64,000 nucleotides of DNA. It comes from Rhizobium sp. BK316 (GTDB lineage: Bacteria > Pseudomonadota > Alphaproteobacteria > Rhizobiales > Rhizobiaceae). Every line of letters begins with the position of its first letter. The stretch's first letter is position 1. Where the stretch lies: the NCBI RefSeq assembly GCF_014193695.1, contig NZ_JACHZR010000001.1, positions 595,309-659,308 on the forward strand, read 5' to 3'. Both the position numbers and the translations under genes were made by a program. This document shows positions 60,379 to 64,000 of this stretch, piece by piece. A model generated the notes under the pieces. It did not search any database, was not told where the DNA came from, and saw only the letters and a list, made by a program, of their open reading frames with translations.

Positions 60379-63300
60379 ATGTTCAAGAAAGTCCTGATCG
60401 CCAACCGGGGCGAAATCGCCATCCGGGTCATCAAGACCTTGAGGAAGATGGGCATCGCCTCCGTCGCCGTCTATTCCGATGCCGACCGCTTTGCCAAGCC
60501 TGCCATGATGGCCGATGAAGCTGTCCGCCTCGGCCCGGCGCCGGCCAGCGAAAGCTATCTCAACGTCGATGCCGTCATCGCCGCCTGCAAGGCGACCGGT
60601 GCCGAGGCGGTGCATCCCGGCTACGGCTTCCTGTCGGAAAATATCGGCTTTGCCGAACGCCTCGCCGCCGAAGGCATCGCTTTCATCGGCCCGCGACCCG
60701 AGCATCTCTCAGCCTTCGGACTCAAGCACACGGCCCGCGAACTCGCCAAGGCAAGCGGCGTGCCGCTCCTGCCTGGCACCGGCCTGCTCTCGAGCGCCGA
60801 CGAAGCACTCTTTGCTGCAGAGACGATGGGCTATCCCGTCATGCTGAAAAGCACGGCCGGCGGCGGCGGCATCGGTATGCAGCTCTGCGGTGATCCGGAA
60901 AGCCTCAAGGCCTCGTTCGAAAGCGTGCAGCGCACCGCACGGGCGAGCTTCGGTGATGCGCGTGTCTATATCGAACGTTTTGTAGCCGAAGCCCGCCATG
61001 TTGAAGTGCAGATCTTCGGCGACGGGAAAGGCACGGTCATCGCGCTCGGCGAGCGCGACTGCTCGCTGCAGCGGCGGAACCAAAAGGTGGTCGAGGAGAC
61101 CCCTGCCCCCGGTCTTTCCGCAGCAAGCCGCGCTCGCCTGGACAAGGCAGCCGTCGATCTCGGTTCGGCGGTCTCCTACGAATCCGCCGGCACCGTCGAA
61201 TTCATTTACGACCCCGTGCGCGAGGAATTCTATTTCCTTGAGGTCAACACCCGCCTGCAGGTCGAGCATCCGGTAACGGAAGCCGTCTTCGGCATAGATC
61301 TCGTTGAATGGATGATCCGCCAAGCGGCGGGCGAAGACGTGCTCTCCGGCGCAGAGCCCCTGCAGCCGCAGGGTGCGGCGATCGAGGTGCGTGTCTATGC
61401 GGAGATGCCGCATGCAGATTTCCGCCCAAGCGCAGGGCTGCTGACGGAGGTGTCATTCCCTGATGATGCACGTATCGACGGTTGGGTCGAGACCGGCACG
61501 GAGGTGACGCCTTTCTACGATCCAATGCTCGCCAAGATCATCGTTTCTGCGGAGGATCGCCCAGCAGCGATCGAGAAGCTGAAGGCCGCGCTTTCGGGCA
61601 CATCGATATCGGGCATCGAAACCAATCTGGATTACCTCCGCGCCATCGCCAGTTCGGATCTACTCGCCAGCGGCAAGGTGGCGACGACGGCGCTGCGTGA
61701 CTTTTCCTTCGTACCCGATGTCATCGAGGTGCTTGCGCCGGGCGCGCAGTCGAGTATCCAGGAGCTGCCGGGCCGGCTTGGCCTGTGGCATGTCGGCGTG
61801 CCGCCGAGCGGCCCGATGGACGAGCGCTCGTTCCGCCATGCCAACCGCCTCGTCGGCAACGGTGATATGGTTGCGGCGCTGGAACTGACGGTTTCCGGTC
61901 CGGTGCTGAAATTTCATACCGATACGGTGGTTGCGCTCGCCGGTGCCAGGATGGCGATAAGCGTTGATGGCGCGAAATTGCCGCATGGCGAAGCCGTGAC
62001 TATCCGCGCCGGCCAGATCCTCTCGATCGGCAGCATCGATGGGCCGGGGCAGCGGGCCTATCTGGCCGTGGCAGGCGGTTTTGCCGCTCCCGTCGTGCTC
62101 GGTTCACGCGCCACCTTCGGCCTCGGCCAGTTCGGGGGCAACGCTACCGGTACGTTAAAGACCGGCCATGTGCTGCATCTTGCCAGAGAGGCCGCTGTCG
62201 GGCCGCCGAAACCGGCGACGGAGCCGGCAGAATTGACCCGCGAATGGGATGTCGGCGTTGTCTATGGCCCGCATGGCGCTCCCGATTTCTTTGAGGACGG
62301 CGATATCGAGACGCTGTTTTCGACGAATTACGAAGTGCATTTCAACAGCGCCCGCACTGGTGTGCGCCTGATCGGCCCGGCGCCGAAATGGGCGCGCAGC
62401 GATGGTGGTGAGGCGGGTCTTCATCCCTCAAATCTGCATGACAACGCCTATGCCATCGGCGCGATCGATTTTACCGGCGACATGCCGATCATCCTCGGTC
62501 CGGACGGACCGAGCCTCGGCGGATTCGTCTGCCCTGCGGTGATCGCCCGCGACGAGCAGTGGAAGATGGGGCAGTTTAAACCGGGCGACCGCATCCGCTT
62601 CCACCCCGTTTCACGTTCTGAGGATCCGATCGCCGGCCCGGCGGTGCATCGGGTGACGGAAGAAGCGGGCTCGCCGATCGTCGGCCACCGTGACGATGGA
62701 CCTGTCTCCGTCGTCTACCGCCGGCAGGGTGACGATAACCTGCTGGTCGAGTATGGGCCGATGACGCTCGATATCGCTCTGCGGCTCAGGGTTCATCTCC
62801 TGATGCAGGCTCTATCGAAAGCGCGTCTGCCAGGGATTATCGATCTCACGCCTGGCATCCGCTCGCTGCAGATTCACTATGACGGTACGAATTTGACCCG
62901 CAAGCGCCTGCTTGGCTTGCTCGCCGAGATCGAGGCAGGCCTGCCGGCAGCCCAGGACGTCAAAGTGCCGAGCCGCATCGTGCATCTGCCGCTGTCCTGG
63001 AACGATCCGGACGCGGAACTTGCCATGCGCAAGTATCAAGAGCTCGTTCGGCCGAACGCGCCATGGTGCCCGTCCAATATCGAGTTCATCCGCCGCATCA
63101 ATGGCCTGGCGGATGAACAGGCGGTGCGCGACGTCGTCTTTGACGCCAGCTATCTCGTGCTCGGCCTCGGCGATGTCTATCTCGGCGCGCCGGTCGCCAC
63201 TCCGATCGATCCGCGCCATCGGCTGGTAACGACCAAATATAATCCGGCCCGCACATGGACACCGGAAAATGCCGTCGGTATCGGCGGTGCCTATATGTGC

Positions 63301-63918
63301 ATCTATGGCATGGAAGGCCCTGGCGGTTACCAGCTCTTCGGCCGCACCATCCAGATGTGGAATACGTGGCGGCAGACGCCGGTATTCGCCAAGGACAAGC
63401 CGTGGCTGCTCGATTTCTTCGATCAGATCCGCTTCTTCCCGGTCAGCCACCCGGAATTGGCGGAAGCCCGCAGCGCCTTCCCGCATGGCGGCTACCCCGT
63501 CACGATCGAGGAAACGGAATTCTCCTATGCCGCCTATGAGAGAGAACTCCGGGCGAATGCCGCCTCGATCGGCCGCTTCAAGGCAAGACAGCAGGCGGCC
63601 TTCGATGCCGAGCGCCTGCGTTGGAAGGAGGCGGGCCTCGACAGCTTCGTCGCTGACGAAGGCGCAGGGGAAAGCCTGGACGGGGATATTCCCGAGGGAT
63701 GCTTCGGCGTTGCCAGCGCCGTACCCGGCAATATCTGGAAACTGCTGGTCGAGCCGGGCGTACCGGTCGCGGCCGGCGACACGCTTGCCATCATCGAATC
63801 CATGAAAATGGAAATCAACGTCACCGCACATGCGCCGGGCCGTGTCCGCGACCTGCGCGCCGGCCCCGGACGAAACGTCAAAGCGGGCGATATCATTGTT
63901 GTTCTGGAGGAATGCTGA
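60379..63918 (+). CDS. Biotin-dependent guanidine/urea carboxylase
   Basis: 1179 residues from ATG 60379 (GAGGACTGAGG upstream). Biotin carboxylase domain about 1-450 (KSTAGGGGIGMQ ATP loop; EVNTRLQVEHPVTE catalytic block). Carboxyltransferase part: KipA/AHS2-type region from about 455 (GLWHVGVPPSGPMDERSFRHAN) then KipI/AHS1-type from about 775. Biotinyl domain at the end with Lys1143 in IESMKMEIN. It carboxylates guanidine, by operon evidence, or urea. The sequence alone does not separate the two activities, but the riboswitch and DUF1989 pair favour guanidine. Confidence 0.93.
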   Translation: MFKKVLIANRGEIAIRVIKTLRKMGIASVAVYSDADRFAKPAMMADEAVRLGPAPASESYLNVDAVIAACKATGAEAVHPGYGFLSENIGFAERLAAEGIAFIGPRPEHLSAFGLKHTARELAKASGVPLLPGTGLLSSADEALFAAETMGYPVMLKSTAGGGGIGMQLCGDPESLKASFESVQRTARASFGDARVYIERFVAEARHVEVQIFGDGKGTVIALGERDCSLQRRNQKVVEETPAPGLSAASRARLDKAAVDLGSAVSYESAGTVEFIYDPVREEFYFLEVNTRLQVEHPVTEAVFGIDLVEWMIRQAAGEDVLSGAEPLQPQGAAIEVRVYAEMPHADFRPSAGLLTEVSFPDDARIDGWVETGTEVTPFYDPMLAKIIVSAEDRPAAIEKLKAALSGTSISGIETNLDYLRAIASSDLLASGKVATTALRDFSFVPDVIEVLAPGAQSSIQELPGRLGLWHVGVPPSGPMDERSFRHANRLVGNGDMVAALELTVSGPVLKFHTDTVVALAGARMAISVDGAKLPHGEAVTIRAGQILSIGSIDGPGQRAYLAVAGGFAAPVVLGSRATFGLGQFGGNATGTLKTGHVLHLAREAAVGPPKPATEPAELTREWDVGVVYGPHGAPDFFEDGDIETLFSTNYEVHFNSARTGVRLIGPAPKWARSDGGEAGLHPSNLHDNAYAIGAIDFTGDMPIILGPDGPSLGGFVCPAVIARDEQWKMGQFKPGDRIRFHPVSRSEDPIAGPAVHRVTEEAGSPIVGHRDDGPVSVVYRRQGDDNLLVEYGPMTLDIALRLRVHLLMQALSKARLPGIIDLTPGIRSLQIHYDGTNLTRKRLLGLLAEIEAGLPAAQDVKVPSRIVHLPLSWNDPDAELAMRKYQELVRPNAPWCPSNIEFIRRINGLADEQAVRDVVFDASYLVLGLGDVYLGAPVATPIDPRHRLVTTKYNPARTWTPENAVGIGGAYMCIYGMEGPGGYQLFGRTIQMWNTWRQTPVFAKDKPWLLDFFDQIRFFPVSHPELAEARSAFPHGGYPVTIEETEFSYAAYERELRANAASIGRFKARQQAAFDAERLRWKEAGLDSFVADEGAGESLDGDIPEGCFGVASAVPGNIWKLLVEPGVPVAAGDTLAIIESMKMEINVTAHAPGRVRDLRAGPGRNVKAGDIIVVLEEC

Positions 63919-63921
63919 CCT

Positions 63922-64000
63922 ATGCTGCCGACCATTCTTGATCTGACAAGCCTTCGCGCAGCCTATGAGGCGGGCACAACCCCGCGCGATGTCATCGAGA
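63922..64000 (+). CDS. atzF: Allophanate hydrolase, 5' end only
   Basis: 26 residues are in the window (MLPTILDLTSLRAAYEAGTTPRDVIE), matching the N-terminus of AtzF/DUR1,2-type allophanate hydrolases, which break allophanate to ammonia and CO2. It begins 3 bases after the carboxylase stop with GGAGG upstream. Completion lies outside the window, so integrity cannot be judged. Confidence 0.75.
   Translation, partial: MLPTILDLTSLRAAYEAGTTPRDVIE

Noticed and set aside
56126-64000. Reading the last operon as urea transport and urea degradation
   Set aside because: The guanidine-I riboswitch and the DUF1989 pair point to guanidine; urea remains a possible side activity of the carboxylase.

Overview
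The window is high-GC, densely coded DNA whose gene families point to an alphaproteobacterium of the Rhizobium leguminosarum/etli group: stacked ABC importers, enolase-superfamily dehydratases, a bifunctional carnitine dehydrogenase, choline-sulfatase and a thiCOSG(E) operon behind a TPP riboswitch. In R. etli that thi operon is plasmid-borne and most genes here are catabolic accessory functions, so a large plasmid is plausible, but no replication or conjugation genes are present to prove it.

Layout. 1-6.4 kb: end of a D-threonine-aldolase-like gene, convergent with a carbohydrate ABC importer operon headed by a Gfo/Idh/MocA oxidoreductase. 6.5-8.1 kb: a deleted ISNCY-type transposase and an inactivated IS30-type element. 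8.2-19.5 kb: a sugar-acid-type locus in which a GntR regulator sits between three enolase-superfamily genes on the minus strand and, on the plus strand, a complete ABC importer, a fourth enolase-superfamily enzyme and an RraA-like putative aldolase. 19.6-24.6 kb: small accessory genes (hexapeptide protein, SnoaL-like protein, FtrA-type regulator, an intact MFS exporter, a decayed MFS gene, a VapBC module). 24.6-49.7 kb: quaternary-amine catabolism, with an Old-Yellow-type flavoprotein, an EamA transporter, a LysR and a CdhR-like regulator, a cluster that can be read as gamma-butyrobetaine to carnitine to glycine betaine with its own ABC importer, a second paralogous binding protein with an XRE regulator, two hydrolases and choline-sulfatase. 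50.0-54.1 kb: thiC-thiO-thiS-thiG with a thiE cut to about 20 native codons. 54.5-55.7 kb: cold-shock protein and small proteins. 55.8-64 kb: a guanidine-use operon.

How it fits together. Two large modules feed carbon and nitrogen from amines: the carnitine/choline-O-sulfate genes converge on glycine betaine, and the last operon imports and degrades guanidine. The clearest regulatory picture is at the last operon: a consensus-perfect sigma-54 promoter, palindromic upstream sites, a guanidine-I riboswitch and an intrinsic terminator precede the transporter, two DUF1989 proteins, the biotin-dependent carboxylase and allophanate hydrolase. This suggests double gating by nitrogen limitation and by the ligand. 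Four of the five binding-protein genes are followed by a compact intercistronic hairpin, which probably sets binding-protein to permease stoichiometry.

Limits: all functions come from reading motifs and gene context. No similarity search was run. Substrates of the two carbohydrate-type importers and of the four enolase-superfamily enzymes cannot be fixed from sequence alone.
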